This document shows positions 10,339-21,743 of a DNA stretch of 64,000 nt, piece by piece. Below the pieces are notes generated by a model. It was given only the letters and a program-made list of their open reading frames with translations. It ran no database searches and had not been told where the DNA came from. How positions within the stretch are numbered: the stretch's first letter is position 1; every line of letters starts with the position of its first letter. The stretch spans positions 908,121,009 through 908,185,008 of the forward strand of contig NC_081414.1 of assembly GCF_030272615.1 (NCBI RefSeq), written 5' to 3'. The position numbers and the translations under genes are program-made. Source of the stretch: Cryptomeria japonica (Eukaryota; Streptophyta; Pinopsida; Cupressales; Cupressaceae).

Positions 10339-10706
10339 AGTGTGACTCCCATTTGTGATTGAGCAATGAGCTCTAGGCTATTGGCCTTTCTATATGTGCA
10401 GACCCCTCTTTGTACACTTACTATCTGCAGTAGTATCATTTGATTGTGGGTAAGGTTTCCCACCGTGGTTTTTCCCCTTACAGGGTTTCCACGTACAAAT
10501 ATTTTTGTCATGTGTTGTGGATGACTTTGTGCTTATGTTTCATGCATTAATTCTTACCGGTACAATAATTTTTTGTTAACACTGTTTACTGACATACTTA
10601 ACTGTCTTATCGGTATTAAGCATTAAGTTGGTTAATAAGATTTTGGTTTGAATTTATTAGACAACTGATTCACCCCCCCCCCTCTCAATTGTCTCCAGGA
10701 CCTACA
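10339..10706 (+). repeat. 5' LTR fragment of copia element
   Basis: This aligns base for base with 15974-16341 of the 3' LTR with few substitutions. It ends CCTACA directly before the PBS. It contains a conserved run of about 10 C in TTCACCCCCC...TCTCAA some 30 bp from the LTR end. Confidence 0.9.
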
Positions 10707-10708
10707 AT

Positions 10709-10720
10709 TGGTATCAGAGC
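10709..10720 (+). promoter_or_regulatory. Primer binding site (tRNA-iMet type)
   Basis: TGGTATCAGAGC is the standard plant copia PBS complementary to the initiator methionine tRNA 3' end. It lies 2 bp after the LTR. Confidence 0.92.
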
Positions 10721-10764
10721 CTAGTCCTCTTTTTGCAAGAAGTTTAACAACTTGAGGAGATCCA

Positions 10765-11670
10765 ATGTCTACTAATAATTTCTGAAAGGATAGTCCTAAA
10801 CTTGATGGAACCAACTATGGGATATGGAAAATTAGAATGGAGACACATCTGAATTGCATTGGTAAAGACATTTGGGAAGTTACTAAGAATGGTTATACTG
10901 CTACTATAGCTAGTCAAATTGCTCCCATTACTTTAGCTAAAGATGAAGAAAATGATTGCAAAGTAAGAGAAGCACTTTTGAGCGCATTATCAGATCAACA
11001 AATCATGGGATTATTAGATAGATCCACTGCAAAAGCTAGTTGGGATCATTTGGAAACACTAAATGAAGGGGATTCCACAGTCAAAATTGGAAAACTTGAA
11101 AGCTTCTGAGTCAGGTATGAACATCTGAAAATGGAAGAAGATGAAAGAATTTTTACTTTTATGGAAAGAGTAAATGAAATTGTTTTAGGTATCAAATGTT
11201 GTGGAGGAACCTTGAGTGAAGATGAGATTCTTTCAAAAATCTTAAGAGGTTTGGTGCTGGCATATAAAATGAAGGTTACTGCTATTAATGAGTTGAGAAC
11301 AATGCCTAATACATCAGTAACTAGGGATACATTGATTGGAAAACTTTCAGCTTTTGAAATTGAGGAATTTGGTCTTGTTGCTACTATAAAAACTGATTTG
11401 GCCTTCAAAGCATCAACATCATCTGCTCCATCTTTTGATAAATCAGACTGGAGAGCCTTTTATGCAAGAGAACTTGAAGAAACCAGGAAAGAGAATGAAG
11501 AACTTGAAGAACTTGAAGCACTATTTGCAAGAAAAATGCCAAAAGGTCCCATTGGAAGTAAGTATGAAGGTAAAGCACCCTTTAAATGTTTCAACTATAA
11601 TAAGATTGGTCATATGGCTTCAAGATGCCCTGATAGACATGCTAGACTAAGAGAAGAAGCCAGAAGGACA
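10765..11670 (+). pseudogene. Copia Gag with degenerate CCHC knuckle
   Basis: The frame starts at 10765 (MSTNNF), which is preferred over the Met at 10837 because the conserved KLDGTNYGIWK block lies upstream of the latter. TGA codons at 10783 and 11107 interrupt it. The core matches the plant copia gag (UBN2-type) with DQQIMGLLDRSTAKASWDHL, followed by LSEDEILSKILRGL. The zinc knuckle (11587-11628) reads CFNYNKIGHMASRC, with Tyr replacing the second Cys, so metal binding would be lost. It normally packages element RNA. Confidence 0.85.
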
Positions 11671-12240
11671 TACAAACCTAATCCTGAATATCAGAGATAC
11701 AGATTTAAGAAAAAAAAAGATAAATCTTGTTACATTGTTGATGAAGGTGTGACTGATGATTCTAATGAAGATTCAGCAGACAACAGATGGGTCTTTGTTG
11801 CTATAATAGAAGATCAACCGGTACCTATTGCTCAACTGGTAGAACAAGCCCTAATAGCTAAAGTGGAATCAAAGGATGAATGGATTATTGACTCAGGATG
11901 CTCACATCACATGACTAGAGACAAAGGTAAATTCTTGAACTTTCAAGAATACAATGGAGGTTTAGTAAGATTCGGAGATGACAAAGCATGTTCAATCAAA
12001 GGTAAGGGTTCAATATCTCTTGATGGTAAACATAACACTGACAATATTTACTATGTTGAAGGATTAAAACATAATCTTTTAAGTGTTGGTCAATTAGTTG
12101 AGAAAGGTTTTCAGTTACAATTTAAAAATGGAAAATGCAAAATCATGAATAGAACTAGTTTGGAAATTGCAACCGGTAATCAGACTAGAGGTAATATCTT
12201 TCATTTGAATAACAGTGAAAAGGCATGCTTAATTGCTCAT
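11671..12240 (+). CDS. Copia aspartic protease region
   Basis: In frame with gag, this includes WIIDSGCSHHMT (from 11881) with the catalytic DSG, and the downstream VEGLKHNLLSVGQL motif characteristic of copia proteases. The protease matures Gag-Pol. I see no stop inside this segment. Confidence 0.9.
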
Positions 12241-13162
12241 ATAGATGAAAGTTGGCTATGGCATAAAAGACTATGTCATGTAAATTTTGATTGCATGGTA
12301 AAAATTAGTACTTCTAAGGCAATAAGAGATCTACCTAAAATTGTGAAACCTCAGAATACAATTTGCAAGGAATGTCAATTTGGAAAACAAGTTAGAGCTA
12401 GTTTCAAAAGTATTCCAGAAAAATCTAATAATGCTCTTGATTTAATTCACACTGATTTATGTGGTCCGGCTAGAACTAAAAGCTTACAAGGTGATAGATA
12501 TTTTATGCTAATTATTGAAAATTATTCTAGAATGTGTTGGGTTACTTTTCTCAGAGAAAAATCAGAAGCACTTGGGAAGTTCAAACTATTCAAAGCAATG
12601 GTTGAAAATGAAACCGGTAAGAAAATTAAATGTTTAAGATCAGATCAAGGAGGAGAATTCACATCCAGAGATTTTAATACATTCTGTGAAATAAATGGAA
12701 TCAAAAGACAATTATCACCACCTTGGACACCAAAATAGAATGGAGTTGTTGAAAGAAAAAATAAAACTATTTTGGATGCAGCAAGAAGTATGTTATCAGA
12801 AGCAAATCTACCACATGTATACTGGAGAAAGGCAGTAAGCACTACTATCTATACATTCAACAAAGTTCACATCAAAGGTGAAACCGATAAGACCCCTCAT
12901 GAACTATGGTTTGGTAATACTCCTACTCTTAAGTATTTCAGAATTTTTGGAAGTAAATGTTATATTAGAAGAGATGAGTATATTGGCAAGTTTGATCCTA
13001 GAAGTGATGAAGGAATATTTCTTGGTTATTCATCTAAAGAGTAAAGCATATAGATGTTTTAATAAAAGATTACAAAAAATTGTTGAAAGTACAAATGTAA
13101 AGATTGATGAACAATTCAGAGGAACTTCAAGGTATATAGACTCTAAACCAATAACATAAATT
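12241..13162 (+). pseudogene. Copia integrase
   Basis: This contains the GAG-pre-integrase zinc region (WLWHKRLCHVNF and ICKECQFGKQ) and the DDE core: HTDLCGP near 12449, RSDQGGEF near 12640 and NGVVERKN near 12739. A TAG at 12736 falls just before NGVVER, where relatives have Gln. After GIFLGYSSKE (about 13044) the frame shifts by +1 and continues as AYRCFNKRLQKIVEST. All three catalytic acidic residues are present. It would insert element cDNA and make the 5-bp TSD. Confidence 0.9.
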
Positions 13163-14093
13163 ATGACAAATGAACCAACAGTAAATCCATTGGTACAAAA
13201 TGATGATCCAGTTACTCTGGTATCATCAAAGGATTCCACAGTAATTGAAGAACAACAACAGACTAAGACACCCCGGTATGTAAGACTGAATCATTCTGAA
13301 GATCAGATAATTGGAAGCAAATTTAAAGGAGTCATGACAAGAGGAAGATTGGTGAATGAAGAGGTATGTCTTATTTCTCAAATTGAAACATTATCTATCA
13401 ATGAGGCATGTGAAGATAAATTATGGATTAAAGCTATGGAAGAAGAATTAGGACAAATTGAGAAAAATAATACTTGGACATTAGTTCCTCGGCCTGAAAA
13501 ATAAAAATGTAATTGGAACCAAATTGGTATTCAGAAACAAACTCAATGAAGATGGTAAGGTTGTCAGGAATAAAGAAAGACTAGTGTGTAAGGGATATTC
13601 TTAGAAAGGAGTTGATTACAATGAAACCTTTGCACCGGTAGCCAGAATTGAGGTAGTTAGATTATTCTTGGCCTTTGCAGCTCACAAGGATTACAAAGTT
13701 TATCAAATGGATATTAAATGTGCATTTTTGAATGGAGATCTTGAAGAGGAAGTCTATATTGAACAACCTGATGGATTTTCCTTGACAGATGACAATAATA
13801 TGGTTTGCAGATTAAAAAAAGCTCTGTATGGATTAAAACAAGCTCCAAGAGCCTGGTATGCAAGATTGGATAAGTATCTTTTAAAGATTGGTTTTACTAA
13901 AGGAAATGTAGATAGAAATTTATATTACAATGTAACTAATGATGACATCTTGATTATGGAAGTATTTGTTGATGATATAATCTTTGGAGGACAAGATGGA
14001 TTATGCAAAGAATTTTCTCTTAAAATGCAGCATGAATTTGAAATGTCTATGATTGGAGAAATAAAATTCTTTTTAGGATTGCAGATTTTATAG
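13163..14093 (+). pseudogene. Copia reverse transcriptase
   Basis: The segment includes the linker to RT (NEACEDKLWIKAMEEEL), a frameshift near 13500, the conserved YQMDIKCAFLNGDLEEEVYI block, ALYGLKQAPRAWY, and the catalytic box VFVDDIIFG at about 13963-13989 (FVDD form of YVDD). A TAG near 13603 falls in GYS-stop-KGVDYNETFAPV, where Gln is standard. A further TAG at 14091 ends the open part. Active-site aspartates are intact but the frame is broken. Confidence 0.9.
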
Positions 14094-14917
14094 ACTGATA
14101 AAGGTATATTTTTTAGTCAATTTAAGTACTTGAAGGAGCTACTCAAGAAATTTGGGATGGAGAACTCTAAACCGGTAAGCACACCTATGACTACAAATGA
14201 TAAATTATCTCAAAGGGATGAATCTACACTTGTTAATCCAACTAGATACAAATCTATGATAGGAGGTTTACTGTATTTGACACAAACTAGACCTAATACT
14301 ATGAATGTAGTATGTATAGTTTCTAGATTTTAGTGTAATCCTAGGGAAAATCATGAATCAACAGTAAAAAGGATTTTCCGGTACTTACAAGGCATAGCAA
14401 ATCTTGGATTATGGTATCCTAAAGATGAAAATTTTGATCTATATGCATACACATATGCAAATTGGGTAGGAGATGTGGATGATAGAAAAATCACAACTAG
14501 AGGAGTATTCTTTCTTGGAAAGAGATTAGTTTCTTGGTTAAGTAAGAAACAAAGTTGTACATCTTTATCAACAAAAAAATCAGAATATGTTGCAGCAGCA
14601 ACAAACTATACACAGGAACTTTGGCTTAAGCAAATGTTGAAAGACATTAAAGTAAAATGCAAGGAACCTATTACTATATATTGTGATAACACTACAACAA
14701 TTGATATATCTAAGAATCCAGTATTACATTCTAAAACAAAACATGTTTCTATCAAACTGAATTTCTAAGAGAAAAAGTTGAAGAAAAGGAAATAAAACTG
14801 GTTTATGTGAATACTAAAGAATAGCTTGTAGATATTTTCACAAAACCTTTGCCTAAGGAAACTTTTGAGTATCTCAAAGATCAGCTCGGAGTCTTACCTC
14901 CACCGGTAGAGACTTAG
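14094..14917 (+). pseudogene. Copia RNase H and C-terminus
   Basis: After the TAG at 14091 the frame continues through YLKELLKKFGM and PTRYKSMIGGLLYLTQTRP, a TAG at 14332 (Gln in relatives), then SLSTKKSEYVAAA and ITIYCDNTTTIDISKNP of the copia RNase H. A frameshift near 14760 and a TAG near 14821 (E-stop-LVDIFTKPLP, Gln expected) precede the natural end at 14915-14917. It removes the RNA strand during cDNA synthesis. Confidence 0.88.
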
Positions 14918-15286
14918 ACAGTTGATGATTGTCATCAACCAGTAGAATTAAATGGACAAATCTTTTATTCCAGTATTTGATGAGGAAGCTACTTCTCAGG
15001 GGGAGTAGTTGGCATATTGAATTGGTTGGTATTTTGTATGAACTTGACTTTTTGTGACTTTGGCATTTGACGTCAAAGGGGGAGAGATATATGGAAAAAC
15101 ATTAAGGAAAGATATATGGAAAAATGCATTATCTTTTTGAGGAGAGATTGGTATGAGAGTTTGGAATAAACACATATTACTCCCAAGGGGAGAAATGGAG
15201 ATTATTTTTTTTGTACTTGGCATTTCTATTTTGGCACTTTGATGGTTTTTCCATCTTGTGTTGCCATCAATGCCAAAGGGGGAGAT
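14918..15286 (+). other. Copia 3' untranslated region and polypurine tract
   Basis: This non-coding segment holds several purine runs of the form AAGGGGGAGA or a close variant (near 14997, 15076 and 15183). The last, AAAGGGGGAGAT at about 15275-15286, directly abuts the 3' LTR and is the functional polypurine tract position. Multiple upstream copies could be secondary plus-strand primers. Confidence 0.75.
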
Positions 15287-16341
15287 TGTTGGTATTTTGG
15301 AATAGTTTTGTCATTGATGTCAACACCTGCTAAATACACCTACTTTGGAGATCCAGCAACATTCACTGGCAAACAGTAAACTGTGCAAACAATCACCAGT
15401 ATATGGTTAACTAGCACAATATAATGTTCACCGGTACCTGCATTGACATGGAAGACACTTGGTAATGTCAAAGACTTCATGTGGACACTTTACTTTGAAG
15501 TAATAATCATTGGTATATTCTTATTTGCATATTTGCTTTTACCGACAAATAGGTCCAGGTTATCTAGGGTTACACCGGTAGGTTTATCTTTTCCAGATCA
15601 GCATGGCACGCTATGGAGATGATTTATTATTGTTGGAAATGCATTAAGCCGACATGTTCAATCAGTTATTGCATCGGATATTGTATTATTTGTAAAATAT
15701 TTTTATTGTAATATCTTGTAGAGTCGACCTACTAAAATTGGTCTTAGGGTATGGTATAAATGTAAGATCTTATTTGTAAGATCAAGTGTGGAATGCGAAA
15801 AATATTTAAGGGTATATGAGAGATCAAGCAGAGATATACATGAAGACATCATTTGAAGGTGAAGTTAGGTTTTTGTAGAAGCATATCAGCATTACACCTG
15901 TACTGAATCCAACATATGAAGATGTTATTTTGTGTAGTACATTCTCATTGGATTTAACCATCCAACTGTAGTCAGTGTGACTCCCATTTGTGATTGAGCA
16001 GTGAGCTCTAGGCTGTTGGCCTTTCTGCATGTGCAGACCCCTCTTTGTACACTTACTATCTATAGTAGTATCATCTGATTGTGGATAAGGTTTCCCACCA
16101 TGGTTTTTCCCCTTACAAGGTTTCCACGTACAAATATTTGTGTCATGTGTTGTGGATGACTTTATACTTATGTTTCATGCATTAATTCTTACTGGTACAA
16201 CAATTTTCTGTTAACACTGTTTACCGGCATACTTAATTGTCTTACCAGTATTAAGCATTAAGTTGGTTAATAAGATTTTGGTTTGAATTTATTAGACAAC
16301 TAATTCACCCCCCCCCCTCTTAGTTGTCTCCAGGACCTACA
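15287..16341 (+). repeat. 3' LTR of copia element (1,055 bp)
   Basis: It begins TGTTGGTATTTTGGAATAG right after the polypurine tract and ends GGACCTACA. The last 368 bp match 10339-10706. It holds a core (GGCCTTTCTGCATGTGCAG) shared with the LTRs of the element at 20718-27267. Confidence 0.92.
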
Positions 16342-16824
16342 GATAAATGATTGAGATTGGTTGACAAAAATCAATGACAACTGACCAAGATTGACAAGGA
16401 GATCAAATTGATAGGCGCCAATTGACAAGGAACAATGACTAATCGATCCAAATTGACATGATTGAAAGGGACAAGGATCGATGACAAATCAATCACAAAA
16501 TGACAAGATTGACAAGAGGACAAAACCCTAATTCTATCATCGATTAGGATTGATGATGTCTAAAATGATGATAAATGAGCATGCACCATGATGCGACAAG
16601 ATAAGATCGACCAAAATCATGACTGAAGATTGCTATTGACAAGACCTAATTTGAAAGTGATAAAAAAGAGGAATGCAGAAGAAGGACTCGATGCTCGCAA
16701 ATGATAAAGACCAAGTGCACAACATAGAAGAAATGTTAATGCAATGCAAAAACCATAAAATAAGGCAATGCCTGAATGTTAAAGTATGACTCTGCAAGCA
16801 TTGACCATTTTTAGACATCTACAC
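16342..16824 (-). repeat. LTR fragment of another gypsy element
   Basis: On the minus strand it begins TGTAGATGTCTAAAAATGGTC at 16824, nearly the same LTR start as at 10338. It then runs through repeated TTGACAAGG-type words until cut at 16341 by the copia 3' LTR. There is no coding potential. It interrupts the gag of the giant-LTR element just upstream on the minus strand. Confidence 0.6.
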
Positions 16825-17029
16825 CAATATTATTGTTCTTTTGTACCCAAGCAGCATTTGATGGCTTGTGTAACATTGATCTCTTCTGACCACTCCGTGA
16901 CTGCCTTGGCAAACCTTCTTGCAAAGTTTCATGAGGATGATTCTTCATGAATGACCTGGTGTTTTTTCCTCCTTGCATTATGCTTGTCTTCTTTTGGAAT
17001 GATTTATAATTCACAAGGACTGGTTCCAA
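16825..17029 (-). pseudogene. N-terminal Gag fragment of minus-strand giant-LTR element
   Basis: The frame reads GGKNTRSFMKNHPHETLQEG, aligning with AKNTRGYMRLHPKEKLEELH at the gag start of the plus-strand giant-LTR element (48656 onward). It lies about 140 bp downstream of the PBS on the minus strand. It is cut at 16824 by a foreign LTR, so the rest of gag and pol is displaced beyond the window's nested elements or lost. Confidence 0.7.
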
Positions 17030-17166
17030 TTAAACAGAGTCACCACCCACAAGAATATGGGAATTATGAGAACAAGATTTTAGAATAATACGCAGGAATT
17101 CCACAAACACAATGGTTTTCTTTACAAATTTAAGCACAAATCTGCATCTGGATCTTAAATGTGACT

Positions 17167-17185
17167 CTCCCCAATAGAGTCGCCA
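17167..17185 (-). promoter_or_regulatory. Primer binding site of minus-strand giant-LTR element
   Basis: The minus strand reads TGGCGACTCTATTGGGGAG, matching TGGTGACTCTGCTGGGGA at the same position of the plus-strand relative (48323). Both resemble the TGGCGACTCYGCTGGGGA PBS of plant gypsy elements. The LTR lies immediately upstream (higher coordinates). Confidence 0.75.
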
Positions 17186-18192
17186 CTTTTGTTGTCTTTG
17201 AAATATGATTCACCTTAACATCCTTATAATAAAATGATTTAAATTCTGTGTAGAAGAGATATTAAAGGGAAAGAAACTCTTAAGACAACATATGACAAGG
17301 TTTGATTTAACCTTCTACACTTCGGACTTACTCAGAGTCTAGGCAGGTATACCTTTGTGAACTAAATTCACACTTTCAAAAGATAAATCCACAACAAACC
17401 AGTCCAGAAAACCAGTGGATCTAATCACCTTGAAACCAACTGAAACAAAGGAATGAAAATTATACTCATATTCAGTATTTTGATCTACAAAACATGCAAT
17501 AGACAACCTTGATTTATACCAATGCCTTATCCAAGGTCATAGAGCCATCTAAATTCAAACAATACTCCCCAAACAGAAGATCTCTACACATCCCATTGGC
17601 TCAGCTTCTGTTAATCCTTATATATGCCTGACATACATGAGAATTTATGCACACCAAATCAAACTATGCTCATCAAGATTCAAGATGTCTCATAAGTAAT
17701 TTACTGGTAGAAGTGATCCCCGCATATTTAATTTCCCTCCTAAAGAGAAAAGCTAGCAAACACATCTACTAAAAGTTGCCTTACAACCCCTATTCAAACA
17801 AAATAACCCTGAATTATTCAGTATGAAACAGTAAATAATTGCAAACACATTTGAAGATGACACAAAGCTTTACTCAAAACTGATGGTTTGTATATTGATA
17901 TTATCTTCAAGAAAGTATTACAAGAGACTTTTGAATATTTTCCATTAAACTTAGAAAAGCTCAAATAAATTTTTGTAGCTTTTTCTTACAATTCTTTGCG
18001 ATCCTCTTTTTACTAGTCCTGGTATCCATTTATAACATTATGCATGCACAAAGCTTCAGACTTTCCTAGGAGAATTTGTTACAATAATTGCTTTTCAAAA
18101 GGAAGTTACAAAACCTTTTGCAAAAATGGTTACAAGTCCTTTTCAAACTCTGTAGCTTCTTCAACTTGCTGCCCGGTTGCAACCTCTTCTAA

Positions 18193-20712
18193 CTATTCAG
18201 GAGCGCCCTCTAACTGCTCTGCATCCTGGATGGCATATTTTCTTGTCCACTCATTGTACACATCATCAGTGGGCCATGTGAAAGTAATCACTTTTGCTTT
18301 AGCCTTGGTTACCTTTTTCCATGAATTCCTCATCTTGTTAACCTCTGAATTGAGAAAACCATAATGAGATTTGATTTTCTCTATCTCCTGAATTGTTACA
18401 ACAAAAAAAGAAGCATCATCTAAGTCAACAATGCCTTTAATCCTAGCTGACAATTTGGCCTCTAATTCCTTGAGCCACACTTGTTTGTTCTTTAGTTGAT
18501 CTGGGCTGGCAAAAACTCCTGGGAGCAACTCAAAAACTTGATCAATATATTCCTTTTTATACAAATTAATTTTCCTATCAGCATTATCCACCCCTTCTAC
18601 TAGTTTCACTAGATCCTTGGTGGTATCACAAGTGGATTTGATGATAGGATTGGCCCCTGCTTCATCATAAGAGGCACAAATAGACTCCAAGTCCTGCTCT
18701 CTAGGCCTCCATTTGTCAAAAATAGGTGTCAGAATGGCCTTATCTCCATTGAGCTCATTCGTCATTTCCAAAATCTTGCTTATATTACTGTATAGCAATG
18801 AGGCACTCATTGTATCTGCAAAACTTGAAATAGTGGCCCTTACTCTCTCCTCATATTTCTTTGCATACAAGGCCTGGGCTTGTTTTAAATTCTCTAGCTC
18901 TTGAGGAGTAATCTCAACCATTTGAGAGCAGGAAGGTGTTAGAGATGGTGGGAACTCAATGATGGGGCTGGTAGGTGGAGGTCTTGTAGGGGAAGAGGAG
19001 ATGATCAGTGTTGAAGACTCTCCTTGATGGTACTGTCTTGTCAACTGGCTCTGCAACTTAGCAATGATGCTATCTTTACCTCTTACCTCCTCCTTAGCAC
19101 TATTGTAGGCCTTCAAAACTGTTTCCAACTTAACTTGGAGGACCAATTTTTCCTTAGCTTCCTTTTCTGCTACTGCAACACTAAATTTTGCAATCTCTAG
19201 CATAGTGCTAATGGCTTCTACCACCCCTATGTTCTGCACTCTCTTCACTATCATTCCACTAAGGTAGCTTTACCCTGGGGTATCTTTGCTTCTCTTACTC
19301 TCATCTCTCTTGAGAGACCACATGACGAGTGCAGCATTATTCTTGCTGAAAGTAATTCCCTCCATGGGCTTGGTCTCCTTTCTCACTACCTCTAGTACCA
19401 GGGCATCTGTTGTATCCCACTTAGGTAGAATAAGCACTCCAGCTTGTGCCACCATATCTCTTCCTTGCTCAGGAGTGATGGTCTTAAATTCTTCCATCAT
19501 CTCTTGTTTTATTTCCTCCTCCACCAGGGCTAGATCTTTGTTAGGGTGCTCACCTTTTCTCTTTTCACATCTTGCATTGTACCTATCTATATTTTTTTTC
19601 CATATAAATTGCATAAATGCTCCTGATGAGACAAAATTGTTGTCAACCAAGAAGTCATCACTTGCCTGCTTTATCTTAGGATCCCAATCCTGGCCTTTAA
19701 GTTTAGTGGTAGTGATGTTCATTTCAGTAGTAATGGGTTCTTCTGGCATACACTTCTCTACTTCATCATATGTATAGGCAATTTCTCCCAGACTTCCTAA
19801 TTGTAGAAGTTGCTCAGCTACTACTTGCTCATCTCCTATGTGGATAGGCGATTGGGATGGAGAGTACAAAGGTGTATCAGATTGTACTTCTTTCCCTACT
19901 CTCTGCTTCTTTGGGCTCTCTTTAATGTCAATGACATCTTGTATCTTCCTCTTTCCTTTGGAGGTAGAGGGCTCCCCTATTGTAGGCATCAGCACACTAT
20001 AACTAGATTTCTTGTGCAGGGTGTAGTCACCAGGAGGGATTGCTTTGGTGGAGGCAAACCTACTCAGAATCATTCTTGCCTTTTCAAGGTTGCTTTTAAT
20101 CACAGCTTCCCTCTTCTCCTTCAAGGTCTGCATCACATCCTCAAAGCAAAAAATTACAAACTTTATTTTCTCCTCCAGAGGGAAAAAGCTAGACAATGGG
20201 TCATAGCTGGCATCAAACTGATGCACAAAGTCTAAGGCTTTCTTATAAGCCACCCATTTCTCCTTCCTCAGTTCTTTCTCATGCAAATCAAATTCATTTC
20301 TAATGAGGTCTTTAGGAAACTAAAATTGATGGGGTCTACCTCTGCACGCTGCTCTCTTTCTAAACATGTTGTTAAAGAAGTCTTCTAGATCGGCACACCT
20401 GGATATTGCAATTGACAAATGATAAGGTTTGAGAAAATCCTCAAGACAATTCCAACCTCCCTTAGTTATTACAAATTGGTGGGCTATGGTAACCGTAGGG
20501 AAAATGGTCCCTTTACCCCTGCCTGTCAGTTTTGTCTCTTGTACGCTACCAATTTGTCTAAGGACTTCTGCAATTCCCACTTTGAGAGGGACCTGATAGG
20601 GCAACAAGAATGGAGTTCCTCTAAAACCAAAAACTCTGAAAATTGTTGAGATTGGGTATAGATAAATGTCACCCCATTCCTTCTCTTTGATAAGGTCCAG
20701 TCCACTGGCAAA
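18193..20712 (-). pseudogene. LTR-encoded protein, C-terminal part (minus copy)
   Basis: This continues the frame from 27268. It passes a TAG near 20320 (HQF-stop-FPKD) and a TAA near 19268, then ends at 18193, for about 1,126 codons in total with only two nonsense codons. Segments: a conserved region to about 20320, a charged middle with a nuclear-signal-like KGKRKIQD and KKQR, a Ser/Pro-rich linker, and helical coiled-coil-like stretches. The C-terminus, FTWPTDDVYNEW, matches FNWPSDEDYSAW of the plus-strand copy. Preservation over 3.4 kb suggests recent selection. Function is unknown. Confidence 0.75.
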
Positions 20713-20717
20713 GTAAT

Positions 20718-21525
20718 TGTTAGGGTTCCCACAGATACTGAGAGGGGGGGGGTGAATCAGTATCTGATCGGTAATGTAATTTTCTTAGGACAAAACATGT
20801 AGAACATAAAGTAACAGTGTACCGGTATGCAAGAATTAATATAATAAATAGAATCAAAAACATCCACATGAAAAGAACACCATAACACAAGATGTTTAAC
20901 AAGAAAACCCGGTGTGGGAAAACCTCGGTGGGATTTGTGACCCACAATATTCACTTACTGGCCAATAAGAGAATATTACTTACAATAGGGGCCTGCACAT
21001 GCAGAAAGGCCAACTGCCTAGAGCACACTGCTAAGTGAGAAGTCACACTGACTTACAATGAGGATTATGCTAATCCATTATTCTGCACTGCTTTATAATA
21101 GCATCTTCAATGCTAGATTCAGTACCGGTTCTTGCTCTATTCTTTACATATACCCTTGACCTACAATTCACACATTAGGTCTGCCTAATAATTTTCTTTA
21201 TAGTCGCTACATTCACCTGCAAATGTCTACAATGATCTCTTTTATATACAAGAGTCATTTTACAATTTGCCAAGTCGGCTTACAATAATAAACAAAATAT
21301 TTCATATCAAAAATCCTGTCGGCCTCTGTGCCGATATACATCTTTTCTTCTGTGTCGGTGCCGGTGCCGGTGTAGAGTGGTCTTGTTGATGCTGGTGCAC
21401 TGTCTTGCTTGAATAATGCTTTACCTATAGAATATCGTGTCGGTGCCATAGGATTGCAAGGTTACCATCAATGACAAAACCTTCAATCACACACATTGTC
21501 TCATTGGAGTGTCCATATGCCAACA
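20718..21525 (-). repeat. 3' LTR of non-autonomous element
   Basis: The plus strand starts TGTTAGGGTTCCC and ends ATATGCCAACA. It shares with the copia element LTR (15287-16341) the block GGCCTTTCTGCATGTGCAG and a run of C/G about 35-40 bp from the end. It is closely similar to the 26467-27267 copy. Confidence 0.92.
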
Positions 21526-21743
21526 ATCTCCCCCTTTGGCATTGATGGCAACACTCATGAGAAATTCCAAAAAGATGTCCAAAAATGTGTAGACCAAAAA
21601 ATTTACCAAAAAAAATGAGGGACTCCCCCTGAGCATATGATTCCTGTGTTTTGAATTTTCTCATCCTACTACTCCCCCTTTGGCATCAATGACAAAGGTT
21701 GTCAAGATGTTAGTAGAGTTTGTAGTTATATCAGTCCATAACC

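Larger units (their letters stand above)
10339..16341 (+). mobile_element. Ty1/copia retrotransposon, 5' LTR truncated
   Basis: Components in order are a 5' LTR fragment (10339-10706), an initiator-Met-type PBS (10709-10720), gag-protease-integrase-RT-RNase H (10765-14917), a polypurine tract (15275-15286) and a 3' LTR (15287-16341). The missing first 687 bp of the 5' LTR lie beyond the gypsy element that inserted at 10338/10339. Integrase precedes RT, which defines Ty1/copia. The coding region has at least seven nonsense codons and two or three frameshifts, so the copy is dead. Confidence 0.92.

Noticed and set aside
10316-16824. A near-identical stretch of about 20 bp on both sides of the copia element, suggesting a target-site duplication
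   Set aside because: It is far too long for a copia TSD. Both copies are the start of similar gypsy LTRs (TGTAGATGTMTAAAAATG), one ending at 10338 and one at 16824.
20745-20756. Run of G as an assembly artefact
   Set aside because: The run occurs at the same place in both LTRs of the element and in other copia LTRs, so it is a real sequence feature, though its exact length may be uncertain.
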